Positions 1 to 5,138 of a stretch of DNA of 6,503 nt are shown in pieces. The notes under the pieces were generated by a model. It saw only the letters and a program-made list of their open reading frames with translations, was not told the DNA's origin and ran no database searches. The first letter of the stretch is position 1, and every line of letters starts with the position of its first letter. The translations under genes were made by a program, and so were the position numbers. Source of the DNA: an uncultured Alistipes sp. (GTDB taxonomy: Bacteria; Bacteroidota; Bacteroidia; Bacteroidales; Rikenellaceae); contig CAKVKI010000148.1 of the NCBI GenBank assembly GCA_934754975.1, positions 1-6,503 of the forward strand, in the 5' to 3' direction.

Positions 1-1
1 T

Positions 2-49
2 GTACGCGTGAAGTACACCCTGCCCGTTGACTTCCGCGTGCAGAACTAG
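2..49 (+). CDS. 3' end of a TonB-family (energy transducer) protein, partial
   Basis: Only the last 15 codons and the TAG stop are inside the window; the gene begins upstream of base 1. The readable end is VRVKYTLPVDFRVQN. It matches the last 15 residues of the complete TonB-like gene that ends at 832, apart from Val for Met. This is the final strand of a TonB C-terminal domain, the part that contacts TonB-dependent outer-membrane receptors. Seven of the eight differing codons between the two tails are synonymous, so the genes look like diverged tandem paralogues rather than a recent copy. The reading is secure as a homologue of the next gene, but nothing can be said about the rest of the protein. 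Confidence 0.75.
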   Translation, partial: VRVKYTLPVDFRVQN

Positions 50-66
50 CCGGATTACCGAAAGAA

Positions 67-105
67 GGATTCCGGCGACAGCGCACCGGAGTCCCGAGGA
101 TTTTT
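67..105 (+). terminator. Intrinsic terminator after the partial TonB-family gene
   Basis: Bases 67-75 (GGATTCCGG) pair with 86-94 (CCGGAGTCC), giving a 9-bp stem with one G-U pair around a 10-nt loop. A six-base spacer leads to five T at 101-105. It starts 17 nt after the stop codon. The spacer is longer than ideal, so termination efficiency is uncertain. A decayed relative of this hairpin lies after the second paralogue (about 846-870). Confidence 0.55.
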
Positions 106-116
106 GACATACGCTG

Positions 117-148
117 TTGCGGATTCGAGTACCAACCACCTAATTCTG
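117..148 (+). promoter_or_regulatory. Candidate Bacteroidetes-type promoter for the TonB-family gene
   Basis: TAATTCTG at 141-148 matches five of the six fixed positions of the Bacteroidetes -7 element TAnnTTTG. A TTG (117-119) lies 21 nt upstream, in the usual range for the -33 element. The motif ends only 6 nt before the ATG at 155, so the transcript would have almost no leader. The T-run and TTGACA further upstream (101-109) have no good partner element at the right distance. Confidence 0.3.
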
Positions 149-154
149 ATTGAT

Positions 155-832
155 ATGGAGACTAAAAAATCATTCAAGGCGGATCTTAGGAATAAGAGAG
201 GCCTTTTATTGGAAATCGGTTTGGTCGTAGCATTGTCCTTGGTCATTGCTGCATTTACCTATACCCCCGATGAGTACCGAATCCCGCCCGTTGTGTCGAA
301 TGCCCTCCCCGTGGATGTGGAGGATAGTCCGATAACGCGGGAACAGCCGAAACAGGAACCCCGGAAGATCGAGGTGAAAGTTTATTCCGACCTGCTGAAG
401 ATTATTCCCAACAGCCGGCACGTTCAGACCGATATCAGGTTCGACGATTTTCCTGCGGATGCCGGTATCGAAATAGTTCCGCAGGCTAAGGCCGAAGAGG
501 TCGTGGACGATACGATTTTTCTCACGGCAGAAACGATGCCTTCGTTCCAGAACGGCGACCTCAATACGTTCCGGACTTGGGTGATGCAAAACGTCAAGTT
601 TCCGCAGGCCGCTCTTGAAAACTACATTCAGGGCCGCGTGATCCTTTCGTTCGTGATCGACAGGGACGGTCGTCTGACCAATATCGAAGTGCTTCAGTCG
701 CCGGACCGTTCGCTTTCGGAAGAGGCGGTCCGCGTGCTGAACAAGTCGCCGAAATGGAGTCCCGGCAAACAGCGCAATCAGGCTGTGCGCGTCAAGTATA
801 CGCTGCCCGTCGATTTCCGCATGCAGAATTAG
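155..832 (+). CDS. TonB-family energy-transducer protein (complete paralogue)
   Basis: Protein of 225 residues. TonB-type proteins couple the inner-membrane ExbB-ExbD proton motor to TonB-dependent outer-membrane transporters across the periplasm. Residues 1-17 are short, basic and cytoplasmic. Residues 18-36 form one hydrophobic anchor (LLLEIGLVVALSLVIAAF). Residues 37-135 form a periplasmic linker, acidic and without the strongly Pro/Lys-rich stretch of E. coli TonB. Residues 138-221 form a TonB C-terminal domain: VKFPQAALENYIQGRV, then FVIDRDGRL, then KWSPGKQRNQAVRVKY and a final PVDF. The reading frame stays open back to a TTG at 104. I chose ATG 155 because it gives the METKK start just before the anchor that I know from Bacteroidetes homologues. 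It follows a paralogue ending at 49, separated from it by a hairpin. The 5' third is visibly more AT-rich than the rest. Family call strong; the receptor partner is unknown, and no ExbB/D or transporter gene is in the window. Confidence 0.85.
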   Translation: METKKSFKADLRNKRGLLLEIGLVVALSLVIAAFTYTPDEYRIPPVVSNALPVDVEDSPITREQPKQEPRKIEVKVYSDLLKIIPNSRHVQTDIRFDDFPADAGIEIVPQAKAEEVVDDTIFLTAETMPSFQNGDLNTFRTWVMQNVKFPQAALENYIQGRVILSFVIDRDGRLTNIEVLQSPDRSLSEEAVRVLNKSPKWSPGKQRNQAVRVKYTLPVDFRMQN

Positions 833-883
833 CCGGACGGTAAAAGGACTCCGGCATGACCGGGTGTTCCGCGACAATAAAAT

Positions 884-916
884 AGGGTATCCTGCTTCCG
901 GCGGATACCCTTATTT
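884..916 (+). terminator. Strong intrinsic terminator after the TonB-family gene
   Basis: Perfect 9-bp inverted repeat: AGGGTATCC at 884-892 and GGATACCCT at 903-911, around a 10-nt loop. It is preceded by an A-rich run (877-882) and followed by TATTT (912-916). The A-rich and T-rich flanks can partly pair, so it might also work on the opposite strand. It separates the TonB-family unit from hflX. Confidence 0.75.
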
Positions 917-931
917 GTAGCATAGTGTTTG

Positions 932-971
932 CTCCCCTCGGGGAGTTCTGCGCCGGATTCCGGTGTGCAGA
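932..971 (+). other. Two tandem hairpins in the hflX upstream region
   Basis: Hairpin 1: CTCCC (932-936) and GGGAG (941-945) around a four-base CTCG loop. Hairpin 2: TCTGC (947-951) pairs with GCAGA (967-971), and an inner CCGG (953-956) pairs with CCGG (960-963) across a 3-nt loop. The pair is bracketed by a short direct repeat, CATAG at 921-925 and 973-977. There is no T-run, so these are not ordinary terminators. They would lie in the 5' leader if transcription starts near 912-920, or upstream of the promoter if it starts near 997. Function unknown. Confidence 0.4.
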
Positions 972-985
972 GCATAGGTAACGTT

Positions 986-993
986 AAAATTTG
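986..993 (+). promoter_or_regulatory. Candidate -7 element just upstream of hflX
   Basis: AAAATTTG matches TAnnTTTG at five of six fixed positions. It sits 10 nt before the TTG start at 1004. No convincing -33 element lies 17-23 nt upstream, so the call is weak. If real, the hflX leader would be only a few bases long. Confidence 0.22.
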
Positions 994-1003
994 AAAAAAA
1001 GAA

Positions 1004-2221
1004 TTGGAAGAAAATAAGAACAAGACTCCGAAGGACGAGACCGCATCCGACTGCCGGGAGCGCGCCGTGCTGGTGGCCGTCGTGCGTGACAACCAGGACC
1101 CGCGGCAGGCCGCCGAGTTCCTCGACGAACTGGAGTTCCTGGCCGAAACGGCCGATATCGAGAGTGTGAAGCGCTTCACGCAGCGGCTTCCGCAACCTTC
1201 GGCCCGCATCTATGTCGGACCCGGCAAACTGGAGGAGATCGCCCAATACTGCAAAGAGCAGGAGATCGGCGTGGCGATCTTCGACGACGAGTTGTCCCCC
1301 TCGCAGACGCGCAACATCGAAAAGGCGATGCCGTGCCGCATCCTCGACCGTACGCGCCTGATCCTCGATATTTTTATGTCGCGGGCGCAGACCGCCTATG
1401 CCAAGACGCAGGTGCAGCTGGCCAATTATGAGTACATGCTGCCCCGGCTTTCGGGTATGTGGACCCACCTCGAACGGCAGCGCGGCGGCACGGGAACCCG
1501 CGGCGGCGCCGGCGAACGCGAAATCGAGACCGACCGCCGTATCATCCGCAGCCGGATCACCAAACTCAAGGAGGACCTGCAGAAGATCGACCGTCAGATG
1601 GCGGTCCAGCGTTCCAACCGCGGTTCGATGGTCCGCGTGGCGTTGGTGGGCTATACCAATGTCGGTAAATCGACGCTGATGAACCTGATTTCGAAGAGCG
1701 AGGTTTTTGCCGAGAACAAGCTTTTCGCCACGCTCGACACTACGGTCCGCAAGGTGGTCTTCGACAACCTGCCGTTCCTGCTTTCGGATACGGTCGGCTT
1801 CATCCGCAAACTGCCGACCGAGCTGATCGAGTCGTTCAAATCGACGCTCGACGAGGTGCGCGAGGCCGACCTGCTGGTGCATGTGGTCGATATTTCGCAT
1901 CCGCAGTTCGAAGAGCAGATCGACGTGGTGAAACAGACCCTGCAGGACATCGGCGCCGGGGACAAGCCCGTCTACCTGGTCTTCAACAAGGTCGATGCCT
2001 ATACTTACATTAAGAAAGACGAGGACGATCTCACGCCCGCCACGCGCGAGAACCTCTCGCTCGACGACCTGAAGAAGAGCTGGATCGCCCGGGCCAATAC
2101 GCCCTGCATCTTCCTCTCGGCGCTGACCAGGACCAATATCGAGAAATTCCGCACGGATCTCTACGGCATGGTGCGCGAGATTCATGCCGGACGCTACCCG
2201 TTCAACAATTTCCTCTATTGA
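1004..2221 (+). CDS. hflX: GTPase HflX, ribosome-associated
   Basis: Protein of 405 residues, a normal length for HflX, a TRAFAC-class GTPase that binds the 50S subunit and splits stalled or stress-damaged ribosomes in the cytoplasm. Residues 21-145 are the HflX N-terminal domain (AVLVAVVR, VGPGKLEEI at 71-79). A coiled-coil stretch (about 175-205) follows a Gly/Arg-rich turn (GGTGTRGGAG). The GTPase domain holds all motifs: G1 GYTNVGKST 216-224, switch I ATLDTT 242-247, G3 DTVGF 262-266, G4 NKVD 328-331 and G5 SAL 372-374. The start is a TTG. An in-frame TGA at 992-994 rules out anything further upstream, and the first internal Met is residue 109, too late because the N-terminal domain is conserved well before it. 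The stop is 20 nt from the next gene's ATG, suggesting co-transcription with upp. Identification is very secure. Confidence 0.96.
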   Translation: MEENKNKTPKDETASDCRERAVLVAVVRDNQDPRQAAEFLDELEFLAETADIESVKRFTQRLPQPSARIYVGPGKLEEIAQYCKEQEIGVAIFDDELSPSQTRNIEKAMPCRILDRTRLILDIFMSRAQTAYAKTQVQLANYEYMLPRLSGMWTHLERQRGGTGTRGGAGEREIETDRRIIRSRITKLKEDLQKIDRQMAVQRSNRGSMVRVALVGYTNVGKSTLMNLISKSEVFAENKLFATLDTTVRKVVFDNLPFLLSDTVGFIRKLPTELIESFKSTLDEVREADLLVHVVDISHPQFEEQIDVVKQTLQDIGAGDKPVYLVFNKVDAYTYIKKDEDDLTPATRENLSLDDLKKSWIARANTPCIFLSALTRTNIEKFRTDLYGMVREIHAGRYPFNNFLY

Positions 2222-2241
2222 CAACCAAACCTCATACCCAT

Positions 2242-2898
2242 ATGACCTTGCATATTCTGAATAGTCAGAACACCGTTCTCAACAAATTCATCGCGCAGAT
2301 CCGCGACAAGTCGATCCAGACGGACTCGATGCGTTTCCGCCGCAATCTGGAGCGTATCGGCGAAATCACGGCTTACGAGATTTCGAAGGCGCTGACGTAT
2401 ACGCCCCGCGTGGTCGAGACTCCGCTGGGCGAGGCGGTTGTCGAGACGATCGACGACAGAATCGTCGTGGCTACGATTCTGCGTGCCGGTCTTCCCTATC
2501 ACCAGGGATTCCTGAATTATTTCGACGATGCGGAGAACGCGTTTGTTTCGGCCTACCGTAAAAGTACGAAAGACGGGAAGTTCACCGTTAAGGTAGAGTA
2601 CATCTCGTGCGGCGACCTCGAGGACAAGGTCCTGCTGCTGGTCGATCCGATGCTGGCGACGGGCTCTTCGCTCGTACTGGCCTACAATGCGCTGTGCGAG
2701 AAGGGCGGCACGCCCCGGTATACGCATGTGGCGGCCGTCATCGCCAGCGAGCAGGGCATTGACTACGTGAGTAAGAACATGCCGCGTCAGGCCACGACGA
2801 TCTGGGCCGCGGCCGTCGATGAGGAGCTGACTTCGCGTTCCTATATCGTTCCCGGCATCGGCGATGCCGGCGATCTGGCCTACGGCGAGAAGATTTAG
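2242..2898 (+). CDS. upp: Uracil phosphoribosyltransferase
   Basis: Protein of 218 residues, the usual length for Upp, which makes UMP from uracil and PRPP in cytoplasmic pyrimidine salvage. Visible motifs: ILRAGLP (79-85); the PRPP-binding loop DPMLATGSS (135-143) inside LLLVDPMLATGSSLVLAY; and the uracil-binding segment PGIGDAGDLAYG (204-215) right at the C-terminus, as expected. The RMRFRR-like segment typical of the family appears as SMRFRRNLERIG (29-40). The frame is also open from a TTG at 2218 that overlaps the hflX stop, but that would add eight residues (MTTKPHTH) with no family support, so ATG 2242 is preferred. No Shine-Dalgarno is seen, as is common in Bacteroidetes. It likely shares the hflX transcript and is followed by a terminator-like hairpin. 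Confidence 0.95.
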   Translation: MTLHILNSQNTVLNKFIAQIRDKSIQTDSMRFRRNLERIGEITAYEISKALTYTPRVVETPLGEAVVETIDDRIVVATILRAGLPYHQGFLNYFDDAENAFVSAYRKSTKDGKFTVKVEYISCGDLEDKVLLLVDPMLATGSSLVLAYNALCEKGGTPRYTHVAAVIASEQGIDYVSKNMPRQATTIWAAAVDEELTSRSYIVPGIGDAGDLAYGEKI

Positions 2899-2910
2899 GG
2901 GAAGCGCCGG

Positions 2911-2937
2911 CATACGGTTTTCGAACCGGGTGTTTTT
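2911..2937 (+). terminator. Probable intrinsic terminator after upp
   Basis: CGGTT (2915-2919) pairs with AACCG (2924-2928) around a TTCG tetraloop. CA (2911-2912) can pair with TG (2931-2932) across a small internal loop. Five T follow at 2933-2937. An alternative pairing of CCGG 2907-2910 with CCGG 2926-2929 is possible. The stem is short, so confidence is moderate. Confidence 0.5.
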
Positions 2938-2954
2938 GGGCGGATGATTCACGG

Positions 2955-3110
2955 CCGGAACGCTCTTCCGGATGAATGGTTCCCGGTTTGAACGATTCCG
3001 GCAGATGGTTCCCCTCCCCGGCAGGACGACTTTTCGGATCGGATTTTTCGGATCGGATGATTTTTCCGGCAGGACGATTTTCCGGATGGAACGATTCCGA
3101 ACCGGATTTC
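2955..3110. repeat. Imperfect 15-16 bp tandem repeat array in the upp-sulfatase gap
   Basis: This occupies most of the 325-nt gap after upp. CCGG or TCGG cores recur at 2955, 2968, 2983, 2998, 3018, 3034, 3048, 3066, 3082 and 3097 (CCGA at the last), mostly 13-18 nt apart, with GA-rich then T-rich bases between them. The clearest copies are CCGGCAGGACGA followed by a T-run at 3018-3034 and again at 3066-3081, and TCGGATCGGAT at 3034-3044 and 3048-3058. Both strands stay open across the array, but the translations are repetitive and do not look like protein. No terminal repeats, transposase or CRISPR-like exact spacing were seen. The origin could be a decaying minisatellite or a family of intergenic repeats. 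Confidence 0.6.
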
Positions 3111-3179
3111 CTGGCGGCGGAACTTTCATAGGGCGGCGATTGCAGTTGCAGCATGCGCCGCGGTGTCCTGCCCGGCTGC

Positions 3180-3195
3180 GGAGCGGTGTCGCTCC
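3180..3195 (+). other. Hairpin upstream of the sulfatase-fold gene
   Basis: GGAGCG (3180-3185) pairs with CGCTCC (3190-3195) around a GTGT loop, a perfect 6-bp stem 28 nt before the ATG. No T-run follows, so it is not a clear terminator. It could be an operator or leader structure, or chance in GC-rich DNA. A looser pair, GCGGCG 3133-3138 with CGCCGC 3156-3161, lies just upstream. Confidence 0.25.
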
Positions 3196-3210
3196 CGGCG
3201 TATATGTGCA

Positions 3211-3218
3211 TTATTTTG
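3211..3218 (+). promoter_or_regulatory. Candidate -7 element before the sulfatase-fold gene
   Basis: TTATTTTG matches TAnnTTTG at five of six fixed positions and is the only AT-rich stretch in this GC-rich upstream region. It ends 5 nt before the ATG at 3224, which would make the message leaderless or nearly so. No good -33 element is visible. Confidence 0.2.
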
Positions 3219-3223
3219 CTCGT

Positions 3224-5062
3224 ATGGTAAAGAAGAAATTGGCTTTTGTTTTCGGGGTATTCTGTGCAACCGTCCTGCTGATGGCTGTGCAGAAACCTGT
3301 TTTTCTGGCCTACTATGCCGCAGATGCGGCGCAGGCTTCCGCAGGGGAGTGGCTCGGCGTGGTCTGGCACGGCCTGACGCTCGACGGCACCGTCGCGGGA
3401 TATGTTACCGTGCTGCCGCTGCTGCTCACGCTCGCATCGCTTTGGGTGCGGCTCCCCGGGCGAATCTGGCGCAGGGCGCTGAACGTTTACTTCGTGCTGA
3501 TCGCCGTCCTGACGGCCGCAATCTTCGCCGTGGACGTCGAGCTGTACAGGCATTGGGGATTCCGGCTCGATTCGACGGTCCTGATCTACCTTTCCGATCC
3601 GAAGGAGGCCATGGCGAGCGTCGATTTCTGGCTCGGCGTGCGTCAGACGCTTCTGGCCGCCGCCTATGCCGCGCTGATGATCTGGACCTACCGCCGTGTG
3701 GCGCGGCTTTTCGACGGCGAGCCTCTGCGCTGGCGCGCCGCACTGCCGTGGAGTCTCGGCCTGCTGTTGCTTGCCGGCTGCGATTTTCTGGCGATTCGCG
3801 GCGGCGTTGGAGCCTCGGTCGCCAATGTCTCGAAAGTCTATTTCAGCTCGAACATGTTTCTGAACCATGCGGCGACGAATCCCGTCTTTTCGTTTCTGAC
3901 GACGCTCGGCGACCATGCCGACTATGCTTCGGAATACCCCTTCTTCGACGACGAGACGCGCGCGGCGAAGTTCGACGCCCTGCGCGGCAACGGCCCTTCG
4001 TCCGGGCCTTCGGAGCGGGTGCTGAAAACGACCCGTCCCAATGTCGTGGTCGTTATTCTGGAGAGTTTCGCCCGCACGATCATGGATGCCGACGTCGACG
4101 GCCAGCCCGTCATGCCCAATATGCGGCGGTTGCGGGACGAAGGCATCTGGTTCGAGAACTTTTTCGCCAATTCGTTCCGCACCGACCGCGGCGAAGTGGC
4201 GGTGCTGAGCGGATTTCCGGCGCAGACGCGCATGTCGATCATGAAACTTCCGGCCAAGAGCCGCAACCTGCCGTCGCTGGCCCGGTCGCTGGCCGGAGAG
4301 GGCTATGCCACGAGTTTTTCTTACGGCGGCGACCTCAATTTCACCAATCAGGCTTCGTATATGTATGCCACGGGCTGGCAGCAGCTCGCTTGGCAGAAGG
4401 ACCTGCGGTTCGATACGCCGCCCTCCGACTGGGGGTACGACGATGCGGTGATGTGCGACTGGTTCGCCGACCGCGTGATCGCGCAGAGCGAGTCGGGAGA
4501 GCCGTTCCTGGCCGGACTGCTAACCCTGAGCAGCCACCGTCCGTTCGACGTGCCGTTCAGCAAGTTCGACGACAAGGAACTGAACGCCTTTGCCTTCTCC
4601 GACGACTGCATCGGCCGCATGATCGACAAACTCAGGGCTTCGCCCGCATGGGACGACCTGCTCGTCGTGCTGGTCGCCGACCACGGCTATCCGTGGCCGC
4701 GCAGCCTGTCGTACAACGAGCCGCTGCGCCACCGCATCCCGATGATCTGGCTGGGTGGCGCCGTCTCGGGACCGCGTGTGGTCGAAGAGTACGCTTCGCA
4801 GATCGACATCTGCGCCACGATCCTCGGGCAGCTGGAGGTCGCGCACGGCGATTTCGACTACAGCAAGGATATTTTTGCCCCGACCCCCCCCCGCAAGTTC
4901 GCCTACTACACCTTCAACGACGGCTTCGGCGTGGTCGATGCTTCGGGCGAAGCCGTCTGGGACGCCACGAGCGGGAAAGCCGTTTCTCAGACCGCTCCCG
5001 ACCTGATGGACGTGGGCCGTACGATGCTGCAAACCACTTATACCGATATCGGAAACCGCTGA
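3224..5062 (+). CDS. LTA-synthase-family membrane sulfatase-fold protein (phosphoglycerol-transferase-like)
   Basis: Protein of 612 residues. It has a short Lys-rich start (MVKKK) and five predicted membrane helices: about 6-23, 58-76, 87-104, 138-156 and 174-190. A linker and a periplasmic alkaline-phosphatase/sulfatase-fold domain (about 272-560) follow. Catalytic and metal residues line up by pattern with Staphylococcus LtaS: Glu280 in VVVVILESFART, the Thr320 nucleophile in FRTDRGEVAVLSG, His438 in LSSHRPF, and Asp486-His487 in LVADHGYP. Such enzymes usually transfer phosphoglycerol or phosphoethanolamine from a lipid to an envelope acceptor; the acceptor here is unknown. The frame is open back to 2972, but that part is translated repeat DNA. 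ATG 3224 places basic residues just before helix 1. A run of nine C (4884-4892) lies in codons 554-557. It stands alone between the repeat gap and the hemerythrin operon. Family secure; substrate not. Confidence 0.88.
   Translation: MVKKKLAFVFGVFCATVLLMAVQKPVFLAYYAADAAQASAGEWLGVVWHGLTLDGTVAGYVTVLPLLLTLASLWVRLPGRIWRRALNVYFVLIAVLTAAIFAVDVELYRHWGFRLDSTVLIYLSDPKEAMASVDFWLGVRQTLLAAAYAALMIWTYRRVARLFDGEPLRWRAALPWSLGLLLLAGCDFLAIRGGVGASVANVSKVYFSSNMFLNHAATNPVFSFLTTLGDHADYASEYPFFDDETRAAKFDALRGNGPSSGPSERVLKTTRPNVVVVILESFARTIMDADVDGQPVMPNMRRLRDEGIWFENFFANSFRTDRGEVAVLSGFPAQTRMSIMKLPAKSRNLPSLARSLAGEGYATSFSYGGDLNFTNQASYMYATGWQQLAWQKDLRFDTPPSDWGYDDAVMCDWFADRVIAQSESGEPFLAGLLTLSSHRPFDVPFSKFDDKELNAFAFSDDCIGRMIDKLRASPAWDDLLVVLVADHGYPWPRSLSYNEPLRHRIPMIWLGGAVSGPRVVEEYASQIDICATILGQLEVAHGDFDYSKDIFAPTPPRKFAYYTFNDGFGVVDASGEAVWDATSGKAVSQTAPDLMDVGRTMLQTTYTDIGNR
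4884..4892 (+). repeat. Nine-C homopolymer inside the sulfatase-fold gene
   Basis: An uninterrupted run of nine C spans codons 554-557 (Thr-Pro-Pro-Arg). One extra C would replace the tail and move the stop to 5103 (626 residues). One fewer would stop at 5006 (593 residues). Both keep the catalytic residues seen at 280-487. As shown, the gene is in frame. Confidence 0.95.
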
Positions 5063-5072
5063 CAGCACGGGA

Positions 5073-5092
5073 AATACCTGAAATTAGGTATT
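5073..5092. promoter_or_regulatory. Perfect dyad, candidate operator of the hemerythrin-regulator operon
   Basis: AATACCT (5073-5079) and AGGTATT (5086-5092) form a perfect 7-bp inverted repeat around six bases (GAAATT). No T-run follows, so it is a poor terminator. It runs into the putative -33 TTG (5091-5093). A protein bound here would be expected to affect initiation. It does not match the NsrR or FNR/Dnr-type sites I know, so the binding factor is open; the regulator encoded at 5885-6490 is one candidate. Confidence 0.45.
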
Positions 5093-5121
5093 GCGGGGCT
5101 TGACATAATTCGCTAATTTTG
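5091..5121 (+). promoter_or_regulatory. Bacteroidetes-type promoter of the hemerythrin-regulator operon
   Basis: TAATTTTG at 5114-5121 matches the TAnnTTTG -7 consensus at every fixed position. TTG at 5091-5093 lies 20 nt upstream, matching the -33 element except for its first base. The ATG is 17 nt after the -7 motif, leaving a leader of roughly a dozen bases. This is the best promoter match in the window. A sigma-70-like TTGACA at 5100-5105 overlaps it but is not expected to be used in this phylum. Confidence 0.5.
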
Positions 5122-5138
5122 CCGATATTGAGCATATT

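Noticed and set aside
104..154. TTG start giving 17 extra residues on the TonB-family protein
   Set aside because: The extension lies over the promoter region and the METKK start is typical for the family.
911..2224. A 437-codon open frame on the minus strand across hflX
   Set aside because: It mirrors a complete hflX with every GTPase motif intact; its translation shows no recognisable domain, and long antisense frames are expected in GC-rich DNA.
2955..3110. CRISPR array
   Set aside because: Units are imperfect and too short, with no constant repeat and unique-spacer pattern and no cas genes.
2972..3223. An 84-residue N-terminal extension of the sulfatase-fold protein
   Set aside because: It is translated repeat DNA, lacks family resemblance, and would place a long charged stretch before the first membrane helix; ATG 3224 fits better.
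2215..3916. Two long minus-strand frames across upp, the repeat array and the sulfatase-fold gene
   Set aside because: Their sequence is Arg/Pro-rich and repetitive where they cross the array, and they are shadows of real genes elsewhere.
3163..5103. A 646-codon + strand frame overlapping the sulfatase-fold gene
   Set aside because: Out of frame with the conserved catalytic motifs, Arg-rich and without a recognisable domain; it is a composition shadow.
5100..5129. Sigma-70-like TTGACA with GATATT 18 nt later
   Set aside because: Bacteroidetes use a different primary promoter pattern, and a full TAnnTTTG match with a spaced TTG is present at the same place.
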